A DNA stretch of 64,000 bases, from NCBI GenBank assembly GCA_031272985.1, contig JAISSU010000024.1:62001-126000 (forward strand). Reading direction: 5' to 3'. The position numbers and the translations under genes were made by a program. This DNA is from Lachnospiraceae bacterium. Its GTDB lineage: Bacteria > Bacillota > Clostridia > Lachnospirales > Lachnospiraceae. A model generated the notes under the pieces. The model did no database searches. It was not told the DNA's origin and saw only the letters and a list, made by a program, of their open reading frames with translations. Each line of letters opens with the position of its first letter. Position 1 is the first letter of the stretch. Shown piece after piece: positions 19,348-28,321 of this stretch.

Positions 19348-19383
19348 TCATTTAATAATTTTAGTTTAAATCTGCATTTTACA

Positions 19384-19412
19384 TTGACCATTCAAAAACT
19401 TTGTGATATTCT
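19384..19412 (+). promoter_or_regulatory. Sigma-A promoter of the rubredoxin gene
   Basis: TTGACC (19384-19389), 17-nt spacer, TATTCT (19407-19412), 67 nt before the rubredoxin ATG. Confidence 0.7.
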
Positions 19413-19479
19413 CGCTTTGAAAAAATAAATAGCATCATATTTCGAATTATTATGCAAAGATATGAAGGAGGAGTAAGCA

Positions 19480-19638
19480 ATGAAAAAATACGTTTGTGAT
19501 CCTTGCGGTTATGAGTATGATCCCGAAATCGGTGATCCCGATAATGGAATAGAGGCCGGAACCGCCTTTGAAGATCTTCCGGAGGATTGGGTTTGCCCGA
19601 TCTGCGGTGCACCGAAGTCTGACTTTGTCCCCGCTTAA
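19480..19638 (+). CDS. Rubredoxin
   Basis: 52-aa mononuclear iron electron carrier. It begins [20 protein letters not shown], and the two CxxC metal-binding knuckles are Cys6/Cys9 ([10 protein letters not shown]) and Cys39/Cys42 ([11 protein letters not shown]). The aromatic core residues of rubredoxins (Tyr4, Tyr11, Tyr13, Phe30, Trp37) are present. It has a GGAGGAG ribosome binding site, its own promoter and a strong terminator, so it is monocistronic. In anaerobes rubredoxin passes electrons to oxygen- and peroxide-detoxifying enzymes; its partner is not in this window. Confidence 0.97.
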   Translation: MKKYVCDPCGYEYDPEIGDPDNGIEAGTAFEDLPEDWVCPICGAPKSDFVPA

Positions 19639-19650
19639 TAAAAAAGTAAT

Positions 19651-19694
19651 CCGCATTGTTCGGTAGGTTAAGTTCCGGACAATGCGGTTTTTTT
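19651..19694 (+). terminator. Intrinsic terminator of the rubredoxin gene
   Basis: CCGCATTGTTCGG (19651-19663) pairs with CCGGACAATGCGG (19675-19687) and is followed by seven T residues. Confidence 0.92.
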
Positions 19695-19715
19695 ATTGAC
19701 TCATGAGCCTTATTA

Positions 19716-20987
19716 TCATTTTTTCATGACATATTTATACAATTCTTCTGTTGCAAGCGCAATTTTTGTAACTGAAAAATTCTTCTTTTGTGGATAAATA
19801 TATAAAGTATCGTCGCTGGTATTTAAGTCCACACAATCACCTTTTTGTCTATAATTGTACTCGATATGACAGGAATAGAGCGATTTCGGCTTCCATTCCA
19901 AATTATAGGGGCTTCCATGATAGCTTCCGCTAAGTTTAAAACCATCCATATCATGAGTGAGTGTCGCATTACCGAGAGGCTGAAATCCCCATGAATCAGG
20001 CAAAGAATAAACCTTAGCCCTTGTCTTAAGTGAATAAACACCTTTTTCAATTTCTTTGCGCACATTTTGGCGCTCCCACTCATACCAATCAGGAATATGC
20101 GCAAAAATAGACTCTCCATCTTCGGCTTCGAGCTCACCATAATAATTCATAGTCCATTTCTTTCCGCATTGATTACACCAAAGTGCGTCTAAGTTGGATT
20201 CCATCTCGTATTCCGTTCCGCAATTTGGACACTGGTACAGCACCTTATGCAAACCTTTTGCCCTGAATGGATCGGTGATTTTTATTTGATTGTCCTTTTG
20301 CCATTTGAAATCATCATAGGTAAAGGCTTTTGCCAATTCTTCATTAATGGCGGAAGCCTCCAATTCCTTTAGCTGTTCCGGCGTAAATAATAGCTTTAAT
20401 TCAGCCTCTACGGGTCTGACTAAACGATTGCCCGGATTCCAGAAAGGCGAATTAATATGATGACCGTTCATAATCAGTGTAACTACAGGAACGTTCATCT
20501 TTTTAATTAATTTCCCCAGCGATTCAGGCAGAACCGCGCCTGTGCCGCAAAGAGAATATCTCGCCTCCGGATAAAGCGCTACAATATCCCCCTGCCTTAT
20601 GGCATACAGCATATTCTTTACTAACATTAAATCATTGGTAAATTTGCGGGTGCAAATGCATCCCACCAGTCTCATCAGCCATTTTCGTTTAATGAAGCCG
20701 TCAATGGCAACGACATAATTAGCCCTGTGCGGGAATATCGCCGCAGTCATTATTTTGAAATCCAAAAAGGCATTATGATTACACAAAAGAAGGTAGGGCG
20801 GTTTTACGTCCTTCATGTCCACTTTTTTAATCTTTGCCCGATGCCGCCATTTCGACGGATAACTGATTGCCCATGTAATGGGTCTTAAATAGTGTTTCTG
20901 CCGCAGTGGCGGCTCCTTCATGTTAAATCTCTTAAAATCCCCAATTCTCACTCGTTCCTTTTTTAATGTTTCCAATACCTTCGCCAT
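19716..20987 (-). CDS. 1-acylglycerol-phosphate acyltransferase-like protein with zinc ribbon
   Basis: The first 200 residues are a PlsC-type acyltransferase: the HX4D motif is NHNAFLD (His71-Asp76), and LYPEARYS (Glu141) replaces the usual FPEGTRS. The second half is unusual for the family. It has a four-cysteine ribbon (CPNC at 253-256, CNQC at 271-274) followed by about 150 residues with a beta-rich, antibody-like pattern that I do not recognise. Transfer of an acyl chain to a lysophospholipid is likely for the N-terminal part. No clear transmembrane helix is seen. The gene follows mgtE by 13 nt. Confidence 0.85.
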   Translation of the reverse strand: MAKVLETLKKERVRIGDFKRFNMKEPPLRQKHYLRPITWAISYPSKWRHRAKIKKVDMKDVKPPYLLLCNHNAFLDFKIMTAAIFPHRANYVVAIDGFIKRKWLMRLVGCICTRKFTNDLMLVKNMLYAIRQGDIVALYPEARYSLCGTGAVLPESLGKLIKKMNVPVVTLIMNGHHINSPFWNPGNRLVRPVEAELKLLFTPEQLKELEASAINEELAKAFTYDDFKWQKDNQIKITDPFRAKGLHKVLYQCPNCGTEYEMESNLDALWCNQCGKKWTMNYYGELEAEDGESIFAHIPDWYEWERQNVRKEIEKGVYSLKTRAKVYSLPDSWGFQPLGNATLTHDMDGFKLSGSYHGSPYNLEWKPKSLYSCHIEYNYRQKGDCVDLNTSDDTLYIYPQKKNFSVTKIALATEELYKYVMKK

Positions 20988-21000
20988 CCCATCATCTATT

Positions 21001-22524
21001 TTAGATATTTCTTAACTGAGTAAAAAATGCACATGCTATCGCAAAATATACCGACAAACAGCTCACATCCACCAAAGTAGTAATAAGCGGCGTCGCCATT
21101 ATTGCCGGATCCATTTTAATTTTTTTTGCAAGCAGCGGCAAAATACATCCCACAAGTTTTGACATAACTACTGTACAGGCCATCGTAACACCTATAACAA
21201 GCGCAATAACCGGATTCCCCTGATGCATAATAAGAATCCTAAGGCCATTAACTATTGCCAATACTATGCTGATTAAAACAGCTACTCTCACCTCTTTAAA
21301 TATTACTTTAAACAAGTCCTTAAACTCGATTTCGCCGACCGCAATACCACGAATAATAAGAGTAGAGCTCTGGCAACCGCAATTACCTCCGGTATCCATC
21401 AACATTGGGATAAAACCTGCCAATTGAGGCATTATTTGTAGAGCCGCCTCGTATTTATTCATAACAAGCTGCGTCAAAGTACCCGATAGCATCAGGAAGA
21501 CTAACCAAGGAAGACGACTTTTAACGTGCTGCCACACGGAAGTTTCAAAATATGAATCCTCGGTGGGACTGACACCGGCCATGATGCTGATATCTTCGTT
21601 GGTCTCCTCTTGTAATACTGTCATCGCATCATCAACAGTAACGATACCTACCATGCAATCTTCGTGGTCCACGATAGGCAGGGCAATCAAGCCGTATTTT
21701 GTAATGGTACGTGCCACCTCTTCCTGATCGTCAGTAGTCCTTGCGTAGAGGAAATTCGTGTCCATTATTTCTTCTATTAATTTAGATTCGGAACTCGTTA
21801 ATAGCTCCTTTACATCCACCTCGCCGATAAGCTTTTTCCGTTCGGTCACATAGCAGGTGTAAATAGTTTCTTTATTAATACCGACCTGGCGGATTTTAAG
21901 TATTGCATCCTCGACTGTCATATCGCGGCGAAGCGCGATATATTCGACATTCATTATACTGCCGGCGCTGTTTTGAGGATATTTTAGCAGTGCATTAATC
22001 TCGGCGCGGGTCTCCTCATCAGTAGCCATCAGCAAACGGTCGACTACATTCGCGGGCATTTCTTCCAGAACATCCGCAGTATCATCGAGGTACATCTCGT
22101 CCATGACTTCAGCTAATTCGGAATCCGTCAGTGCGTTAATCAATTCCTCTCGCGTGTCGCTGCGCATATATGAGAACGTCTCGGCGGCGGCCTCTTTTGA
22201 GAGCAATCGAAAAATCATGAGCAGGTATTTTTGATCGAATTCCTCCATCATGTCGGCGAGGTCGACAGGGTAAGTATCCTCCTCCAGCTCTTCTTTTAAG
22301 TCTCTGTAATTGTGCGCCTCCAAAAGCTCCCTGATGCGGGCGACTGTCAATTCGTCACGGTCATCAAGATTCTCATATTCGCTCTCATTTTCACCCATTT
22401 TATGTTCATTTTCAAGGAGGGTGCCCGTATTTAATTCTTCCGCGAGGATTAAACGTTCTCGTTCATCAAGTCCTAAGTCTTTTTTTGTGGAATCAACTCG
22501 GCTTTCTTTTTCTAAATAATCCAA
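21001..22524 (-). CDS. mgtE: Magnesium transporter MgtE
   Basis: Mg2+ channel with a cytosolic N domain (superhelical, about residues 60-165), tandem CBS domains (about 170-295) that sense Mg2+, and five membrane helices at the C-terminus including the PQLAGFIPMLMDTGGNCGCQSS pore region. The open frame extends to 22575, but AAAGGAGGG lies 7 nt before a TTG at 22524, so the protein (507 aa) most likely starts there at DYLEKESRVDS. It is divergent from tmcAL. I saw only a short M-box-like string upstream and do not call a riboswitch. Confidence 0.95.
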   Translation of the reverse strand: MDYLEKESRVDSTKKDLGLDERERLILAEELNTGTLLENEHKMGENESEYENLDDRDELTVARIRELLEAHNYRDLKEELEEDTYPVDLADMMEEFDQKYLLMIFRLLSKEAAAETFSYMRSDTREELINALTDSELAEVMDEMYLDDTADVLEEMPANVVDRLLMATDEETRAEINALLKYPQNSAGSIMNVEYIALRRDMTVEDAILKIRQVGINKETIYTCYVTERKKLIGEVDVKELLTSSESKLIEEIMDTNFLYARTTDDQEEVARTITKYGLIALPIVDHEDCMVGIVTVDDAMTVLQEETNEDISIMAGVSPTEDSYFETSVWQHVKSRLPWLVFLMLSGTLTQLVMNKYEAALQIMPQLAGFIPMLMDTGGNCGCQSSTLIIRGIAVGEIEFKDLFKVIFKEVRVAVLISIVLAIVNGLRILIMHQGNPVIALVIGVTMACTVVMSKLVGCILPLLAKKIKMDPAIMATPLITTLVDVSCLSVYFAIACAFFTQLRNI

Positions 22525-22719
22525 CGGTATCCCTCCTTTCTGAAAAATCAGAAAAATTAGACTTCTTAAAAACATATACAGAGCCTAACCCGTGTTATAT
22601 AATGTTTCATGAAGTTTGATTCATAAAACCGCACGGACTATGCCCTGCCAAAAACTACAAAATAATAATATTGCCTAATCATATTAACCCATTACGGTGA
22701 TTTTTACAAGGAGTTTATA

Positions 22720-23991
22720 ATGTCAATTGTTGGAATTATTGCAGAATATAATCCATTTCACAACGGCCACTATTACCAGCTCAACAAAGCAAAGTCTGAA
22801 ACCAAGGCTGACTTCGCAATCGTAATAATGAGCGGTGATTTCGTCCAACGGGGGGAACCTGCTGTTTTTCCAAAGCATCTGCGCACAAAAATGGCGCTTT
22901 CTTCCGGCGCAGACCTCGTAATTGAACTTCCTGTAAGATACGCCACCGCCAGTGCCGAAAAATTCGCCTTAGGAGCTGTTTCAATATTGAACAGTCTTGG
23001 AATCGTCGACTACCTGCATTTCGGCAGTGAATCAGGAGAAATCGAGACATTGTACAAAACAGCGGAAATTCTGACAAATGAAACACCAGAATTTAAAGAA
23101 GCACTTCAATCATTAATAAAGAAAGGATATTCTTTTCCGAAAGCAAGACAGCAGGCGCTGAGCAAGTGCTGTGGTTTCGAATCCGATTTTAGCACTCTCA
23201 AGGAAGCAAACAATATACTCGCGACAGAATATCTGAAAGCCATCATTCGCACGGAAAGTAAAATTAAGCCGCATACAGTAAAAAGAGTCGGCTGTGGATA
23301 TAACGATGCCACCACGAGAGGGAATTACCTTTCGGCACTTGGCATTCGTGCACTGATTAAGGAATACTATGAGTCCAAAACGAATGACAAAACAGACACA
23401 ACCGCGAAGGTAAAATCAGACTTAAGATTCGGCATTGAATCCCTTTTAAGCAACAAGCTTCCAAAATCAGCGCTTACTTTAGCAATAGATGCCTACCGGG
23501 CACGCGGACCGGTATTCACAGATGATTTCTCACTCTTATTACGCTACAGATTAAATAATGAAACACCTTTAAGCCTGCTTGAATACGAAGACTTATATGA
23601 TTCTCTTGCTAATAAAATAATTGCAAATAAAAATGATTTTGTTACGTTTACGGATTTATGCAATAGAATAAAAACACGTGATATTACGTATACCCACATA
23701 TCAAGAGCACTTTTACATATTATTTTGGAATTAAAGAAAAAAGCCGACATCCCGTTATATGCCAGAGTTCTTGGGTTTAAATCGGATTCTCATATGATTT
23801 TTAATATGATAAAAAATGCTTCGAAAATTCCCTTGGTCACAAATCTCTCAGGTTTAGGCGCATTTCCAAAAAATGTTCAGGAGCAAGTATTAGAAGACAT
23901 CAGGATTTCGGATTTGTACGAGAGCGTTATCGCAGATAAATTCAAACTCGCCCCTCAAAGAGAACGCTCGCGCGAACTCATTAAGCTTTAA
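22720..23991 (+). CDS. tmcAL: tRNA(Met) cytidine acetate ligase TmcAL
   Basis: 423-aa enzyme that acetylates the wobble cytidine of elongator tRNA-Met using acetate and ATP. The nucleotidyltransferase signature AEYNPFHNGHYYQL (HxGH) is at the N-terminus, with IVIMSGDFVQRGEPAVF and GADLVIELP typical of the family (formerly YlbM). It starts with AAGGAG 7 nt before the ATG. It is on the plus strand, divergent from mgtE, and its 3' end overlaps pgeF on the other strand by 11 nt. Confidence 0.96.
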   Translation: MSIVGIIAEYNPFHNGHYYQLNKAKSETKADFAIVIMSGDFVQRGEPAVFPKHLRTKMALSSGADLVIELPVRYATASAEKFALGAVSILNSLGIVDYLHFGSESGEIETLYKTAEILTNETPEFKEALQSLIKKGYSFPKARQQALSKCCGFESDFSTLKEANNILATEYLKAIIRTESKIKPHTVKRVGCGYNDATTRGNYLSALGIRALIKEYYESKTNDKTDTTAKVKSDLRFGIESLLSNKLPKSALTLAIDAYRARGPVFTDDFSLLLRYRLNNETPLSLLEYEDLYDSLANKIIANKNDFVTFTDLCNRIKTRDITYTHISRALLHIILELKKKADIPLYARVLGFKSDSHMIFNMIKNASKIPLVTNLSGLGAFPKNVQEQVLEDIRISDLYESVIADKFKLAPQRERSRELIKL

Positions 23992-24850
23992 GTACCAGAA
24001 AAGCGCTTAAATTTCCGCGCCTTTCGCCATGAACGCGGTTCGAAAAGAAAAGGTCAGGATTACAACGCGTGCAGATATCAGTAGTCACAATATTATCAGG
24101 TTTAAGACCTGCATCGCGTAAGACATGCCAATTCGCTTTCCATAAATCAAGGTGGTATTTCCCATTTTTTATATCTTCAGGTGTGCGAGTAAATATTTTC
24201 TTGATTATTTCGTGGTCAAATCCTTTAGAAAAATTATCGTAAAGATCCCCTCCGACTTCGTAGCAATCACCGCATATGGATGGACCGATTGCCGCAATCA
24301 AGTCTTCAGGCGCACTGCCAAAACATTCTTTCATTTTCAGAACTGTCGCTGCTCCCATCCTGTTTAATGTCCCTCGCCAACCGGAATGCGAGAGCCCTAT
24401 GGCTTTTTTTATAGGATCAATAAAATATAGAGGGACGCAATCAGCATAAAAAGTAACCAAGCAAAGCCCGGCAATATCAGTTACCAATCCATCGGTATCT
24501 CGCAGCGCAATCCCGGCATCATTCATCGTAACATAAGCGACATTCGTTGTGTGAGTCTGGTATGTAAAGACCATATTGACCACTTCAAAGCCGATTGCTT
24601 TAGCGAGTCTACGTTTATTTTCCATTACGGCCTCAGGATCATCTCCCCTCGACATACTGATATTCATTGTAGCGCAGTCCCCAACACTGACCCCGCCCAA
24701 ACGTGTGGAAAATCCATGATTGACAATCCCGGTCTTGCTAAGCTTAGGATAGGTAAAAAATGTGACCCCCTCTCGGGTAATTAATTCGGTTGTGGATTCG
24801 CCGGGCTTAAATTGGATATCAATTTTATTTTTGTTTACAATATTATCCAT
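23981..24850 (-). CDS. pgeF: Peptidoglycan editing factor PgeF (YfiH/LACC1 family)
   Basis: 289-aa multicopper-oxidase-fold protein of the DUF152/YfiH/LACC1 family. Bacterial members remove misincorporated L-Ser from peptidoglycan precursors, and relatives have purine nucleoside phosphorylase or adenosine deaminase activity. Metal-binding landmarks are visible: NHGFSTRLGGVS near residue 44, QTHTTNV, FYADCVPLYF, LSHSGWRGTLN and the C-terminal DICTRCNPDLFFSNRVHGERRG. The N-terminal 30 residues are an extra polar extension. It converges with tmcAL. Confidence 0.93.
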   Translation of the reverse strand: MDNIVNKNKIDIQFKPGESTTELITREGVTFFTYPKLSKTGIVNHGFSTRLGGVSVGDCATMNISMSRGDDPEAVMENKRRLAKAIGFEVVNMVFTYQTHTTNVAYVTMNDAGIALRDTDGLVTDIAGLCLVTFYADCVPLYFIDPIKKAIGLSHSGWRGTLNRMGAATVLKMKECFGSAPEDLIAAIGPSICGDCYEVGGDLYDNFSKGFDHEIIKKIFTRTPEDIKNGKYHLDLWKANWHVLRDAGLKPDNIVTTDICTRCNPDLFFSNRVHGERRGNLSAFLVLKA

Positions 24851-24959
24851 ATCATCCTTATATTCTATGTCTCATTATTATCTCTGTAATATTACATGTT
24901 ATCAGTCCGTCGCATATTTCATCTGACTTTGCCGGGGATGGCAATTCTTAATTAGATCT

Positions 24960-25343
24960 TTAGTGATACGCGGCAAATTCGAACGCATTTTCAATATGCG
25001 AGACTACCTTTGGAGTCTCTCCGACTTCGCCCATAATTGCTACTACATCAAAGCGGCAAGGCCTTCCCCACATATGGTTCTTTGTTAAATACCAAAGTGC
25101 ACAAGAGGAAATAACTTTTTGTTTTTTATCAGTGACAGCCTCCTGCGGAAATCCTTTGGCTGTTCCCCTTCGATATTTCACTTCCACGAAGACGATGTAT
25201 TCTTTGTCCTTTGCGACGAGGTCAATCTCGGCAGTCCTTGAGCGAAAATTATATGTCAGTATTTCGTAACCCTTTTGTTTTAAATATAAGGCGGCTATTT
25301 TTTCAAAATCGCCGCCGATTTGCCTTTTGTTGAAATTTTCCAT
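24960..25343 (-). CDS. YraN/UPF0102 family nuclease-like protein
   Basis: 127-aa protein with the restriction-endonuclease-like core of UPF0102: GGDFEKIAALYLKQKGYEIL, RTAEIDLVAKDKEYIVFVEVKYR and the C-terminal RFDVVAI. The Asp and Glu-x-Lys spacing (EIDLVA...VFVEVKYR) suggests an intact PD-(D/E)xK site, though no activity has been firmly assigned to the family. It follows rnhB on the same strand, the usual clostridial order. Confidence 0.9.
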   Translation of the reverse strand: MENFNKRQIGGDFEKIAALYLKQKGYEILTYNFRSRTAEIDLVAKDKEYIVFVEVKYRRGTAKGFPQEAVTDKKQKVISSCALWYLTKNHMWGRPCRFDVVAIMGEVGETPKVVSHIENAFEFAAYH

Positions 25344-25424
25344 TTCAAATCATAATTTCCAATAAACACTTTTACCGCATCAGATGACCGAATGTAAAAA
25401 AATGCGACTGCCAGTATTTATTAC

Positions 25425-26102
25425 TTATTTTCCTTCCAGTATTTTTCGGATAAATGTTTTTCTGTGTATCGGACAGGGTCCGTATTTCTTAAGTGCAGCT
25501 ATATGCTCGGGCGTTCCGTACCCTTTATGCTTTGCAAATCCATATTCGGGGTATTCATCATCGTAATGAACCATCATTCTGTCGCGGTGCACCTTTGCGA
25601 GAATACTGGCGGCGGCAATAGATATGCTTTTCGCGTCTCCTTTAATAATCGGAACCTGTTTATATTCTACATCCGGAATCGTAACGGCATCTACTAATAA
25701 AATATCGGGCTTAATTAAGAGCCCTTTTATCGCAAGCCGCATAGCTTCATATGTCGCCTGAAGAATATTAATCTCGTCAATACGAGGTGCATCGATGATA
25801 CCTGCGCCGCAAGCAATACACTTTTCCACGATTTCGTGCATCAAACGTTCTCTCATTTTCGGAGAGAGCTTTTTTGAATCATTCAAATACAGAATTGGTT
25901 CATCCTTTGGTAGTACAATCGCTCCCGCGACAACAGGTCCGGCTAAAGGTCCTCGTCCCGCCTCGTCTATCCCGCAGATATACTGTAAATTGCTGTATTC
26001 GCGCTCGAAAACACTCATCTCATCGAGGCGCAGCAATTCTCTTGCGTATTTTAGATAAGCTTTTCTTTCTTTTTCCTGATACTCCTTAAATCCATCAACC
26101 AT
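25425..26102 (-). CDS. rnhB: Ribonuclease HII
   Basis: Removes ribonucleotides from DNA-RNA hybrids. The catalytic N-terminal motif GIDEAGRGPLAGPVVAGA is preceded by an extra 40-residue N-terminal segment, common in Gram-positive RNase HII. LNDSKKLSP, DALTI-like DILLVDAV and KGDAKSISIAAASILAKVHRD complete the acidic set. The 225-aa frame starts 6 nt after the upstream lepB stop, indicating co-transcription. Confidence 0.97.
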   Translation of the reverse strand: MVDGFKEYQEKERKAYLKYARELLRLDEMSVFEREYSNLQYICGIDEAGRGPLAGPVVAGAIVLPKDEPILYLNDSKKLSPKMRERLMHEIVEKCIACGAGIIDAPRIDEINILQATYEAMRLAIKGLLIKPDILLVDAVTIPDVEYKQVPIIKGDAKSISIAAASILAKVHRDRMMVHYDDEYPEYGFAKHKGYGTPEHIAALKKYGPCPIHRKTFIRKILEGK

Positions 26103-26108
26103 CTTCGC

Positions 26109-26735
26109 CTACTCGTGCTTTACAAATCCCATTTTACTAAACGGATAAATCCTCACCCAAGCCCGTCCTAACAGCTGTTTACGAGTAAGATTTCCAACTT
26201 TTGGGTATCGGCTGTCAGTGCTGTTATTACGATTATCACCCAAAACAAAATACTCATCGTCCCCGAGCACTATCGGCGTTTCCGCCGCGCCCGCAAACGT
26301 CATCACTTCTTTTCCGTATACATCATTTGTCAGTTTCTTTCCATCGATATACACAAAACCGTCTATTATCTGTACTGTTTCACCGGGCAGTCCTATTATT
26401 CGTTTAATATAATAAGTATTTTCCTCAAAAAGCACGGGAAAAACTACCACATCAAAACGTTTCGGATCTCTGAAACGGTAAGTAATCTTATCTGTTATCA
26501 GCTGGTCCCCATCCTGTAGGGTATTCTCCATTGATTGACCAATTACTTTTGTACGTTGTCCGACAAACGTAACAATAAGCCAACTGAACAGCAAAATCAG
26601 CCCGATATATATAACCCATCCGAGCAATTCTCTAAACACGCTTTTTTTTCTTCCGGCTACGCGCTTTCTGCGCCTCGTCCTTGGAAACTCTTGGAGATAA
26701 TTATCAGAATCGTCATTAACCCTTATTTCCGGCAT
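26109..26735 (-). CDS. lepB: Type I signal peptidase (intact catalytic dyad)
   Basis: 208-aa membrane-anchored protease that removes signal peptides. It has an N-terminal basic cytoplasmic segment (RRRKRVAGRKK), a single membrane helix (about residues 38-58), nucleophile Ser68 in IGQSMENTL, general base Lys111 in YYIKRIIGLPGE and box E GDNRNNSTDSRYPKVG. It is one of two lepB paralogues flanking rbgA. Unlike its neighbour, it keeps the Ser-Lys dyad and is therefore the likely working enzyme of the pair. Confidence 0.96.
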   Translation of the reverse strand: MPEIRVNDDSDNYLQEFPRTRRRKRVAGRKKSVFRELLGWVIYIGLILLFSWLIVTFVGQRTKVIGQSMENTLQDGDQLITDKITYRFRDPKRFDVVVFPVLFEENTYYIKRIIGLPGETVQIIDGFVYIDGKKLTNDVYGKEVMTFAGAAETPIVLGDDEYFVLGDNRNNSTDSRYPKVGNLTRKQLLGRAWVRIYPFSKMGFVKHE

Positions 26736-26848
26736 ATCCAGTCCTTTCTTTGCGCAGACCTACTCCCCGCCTGCCTTTATTCTCCCCGTAAGATGCAAAC
26801 TGTATAATTATAACAGCAAAACTCGAGTACATCAGACAAAATATTATA

Positions 26849-27697
26849 TCATACCTGCGGAGGTATTTCCAGAGTAAATTGTCCGATTTTACCACCCCGA
26901 AACTCATCCAAAATCATCGCAGATGCTCTTAAGACATCCGCCTGCCCGCCTTGCTTTAAGGCTTTACGAATCAGAGCTATCTCCTCTATCTGCATATATG
27001 GGTCTGAAACATTTTCAATGGCATAGAACCTCCCAATACAACCGGGCACCAGCTTTTCCAAAGCGGGAAGGAGCCTGGCACAGAGCTCGTGTGTATTGAG
27101 AATTTCCTCCTTTACGGAACCTATCCACGCCAAATGCATACCGACGGTAGGATCCTCAAACTTAGGCCAGAGGATTCCGGGTGTGTCAAGGAGTTCTACC
27201 TGTTTATGAAGCCTGATCCATTGTTTTCCTTTTGTAACACCGGGCTTATCTCCGGTTTTGGCACTCGCTTTGCCCGCCAGAGTATTAATAAATGTGGATT
27301 TCCCGACATTAGGAATCCCCACAATCATCGCCCGAAGCGGTCTGTTCAGAATTCCCTTTTTTCTGTCTCTTTGGATTTTTTCCTTACAAGCTTCCTCGAT
27401 TATTCCGACCACTCGTTTTACTGATGATTTCTCTTTTGAATTAATTGTTTCAGTCAGGATATTATTATTTCTGAAATATTTAAGCCATTCCTCGGTAAGT
27501 CTTATATCTGCCAAATCAGATTTATTCAGCACCAGTACCCGGGGTTTATTGCCGATAATAGTGTCTACATCCGGATTTTTGCTGCCCAAAGGAACCCTCG
27601 CGTCAACGAGCTCAATCACCAAGTCCACCAATTTAAGGTTTTCCTGCATCATTCGCTTTGCTTTGGTCATGTGACCGGGGTACCACTGGATATTCAT
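26849..27697 (-). CDS. rbgA: Ribosome biogenesis GTPase RbgA (YlqF)
   Basis: GTPase needed for late 50S subunit assembly. The G motifs are circularly permuted, as expected: G4 (NKSDL) comes first, then G1 (GIPNVGKSTFIN) and G3 (LLDTPGILWP), followed by a C-terminal helical RNA-binding domain. The frame is open to a TTG at 27712. I place the start at the ATG at 27697 (MNIQWYPGHMTKAKRMM), which overlaps the lepB2 stop by 4 nt (ATGA) and matches family N-termini; 282 aa. Confidence 0.97.
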   Translation of the reverse strand: MNIQWYPGHMTKAKRMMQENLKLVDLVIELVDARVPLGSKNPDVDTIIGNKPRVLVLNKSDLADIRLTEEWLKYFRNNNILTETINSKEKSSVKRVVGIIEEACKEKIQRDRKKGILNRPLRAMIVGIPNVGKSTFINTLAGKASAKTGDKPGVTKGKQWIRLHKQVELLDTPGILWPKFEDPTVGMHLAWIGSVKEEILNTHELCARLLPALEKLVPGCIGRFYAIENVSDPYMQIEEIALIRKALKQGGQADVLRASAMILDEFRGGKIGQFTLEIPPQV

Positions 27698-28260
27698 GGC
27701 AGCGTAAACCAAACCTTTCCGAATATGTACTCTCTTTTGACATTACCCACATCCGCCGAACGGCTGTCGTCGCTGTTTAGTCTATTGTCCCCCAAAACGA
27801 AATACTCATCCTCCGCAAGTTTAATCGGCGAAGTCGCTATTCCAACATTATTAATATTCGTAGCTTCATATTCCTCTTCCAGCTTTTCACCATCTATATA
27901 AATTTCACTTTCCTTTATCTCGACAGTCTCGCCCGGAAGTCCTATTATTCGCCTGATATAAAAATGAGCGTTTTCATTGCCCCTGGGCTTGAAAGCAATT
28001 AAATCACCTCTCTTTGGCGGAATTGCGTTATACACAATTCGATCAACCAATACCACTTCCCCGTTTTCCAAGGCCGGGTTCATTGAATCTCCAACTGTAC
28101 TTATTCGCTGCCCATAAAACCAAACCAGAATGAACGCCAAAAAAACCACAATCAAAACCTTACCCGCCCATTTAAGCGCGATGGTAAGTGTGTCGGTCTC
28201 TAAGTAATACCGCTGTCTTTCTTTTACAAATCCAAGTGATTTTCGTGTTTTCTTCGCCAT
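27694..28260 (-). CDS. Type I signal peptidase-like protein with Lys-to-Arg change
   Basis: 188-aa lepB paralogue with one membrane helix (about residues 32-50), nucleophile Ser59 in VGDSMNPAL and box E GDNRLNSDDSRSADVG. At the position of the general-base lysine it reads FYIRRIIGLPGE, encoded AGG-CGA, where active enzymes (and the neighbouring lepB) have YIKR. The Ser-Lys dyad is therefore incomplete, and the protein may be inactive, altered or regulatory. It is translationally coupled to rbgA. No good Shine-Dalgarno is visible, and an intrinsic terminator separates it from rplS. Confidence 0.85.
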   Translation of the reverse strand: MAKKTRKSLGFVKERQRYYLETDTLTIALKWAGKVLIVVFLAFILVWFYGQRISTVGDSMNPALENGEVVLVDRIVYNAIPPKRGDLIAFKPRGNENAHFYIRRIIGLPGETVEIKESEIYIDGEKLEEEYEATNINNVGIATSPIKLAEDEYFVLGDNRLNSDDSRSADVGNVKREYIFGKVWFTLP

Positions 28261-28275
28261 ATTCTTGTATTGTAC

Positions 28276-28304
28276 GAAAAAAGGGCAAGATAATCGCCGC
28301 CCTT
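28276..28304 (-). terminator. Intrinsic terminator after rplS
   Basis: Minus strand: AAGGGC (28299-28304) and GCCCTT (28281-28286) enclose a 12-nt loop and are followed by a T-run (28277-28282). It would separate rplS from lepB2 unless read through. Confidence 0.7.
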
Positions 28305-28321
28305 AATCATCGTTTATTATT

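Noticed and set aside
18720-19380. yybP-ykoY manganese riboswitch for mntP
   Set aside because: None of the conserved loop sequences is present in the leader.
22540-22660. M-box magnesium riboswitch upstream of mgtE
   Set aside because: Only a short TTAGGCTC...TATATG string resembles it; the space is too short for the full fold, and the other helices are missing.
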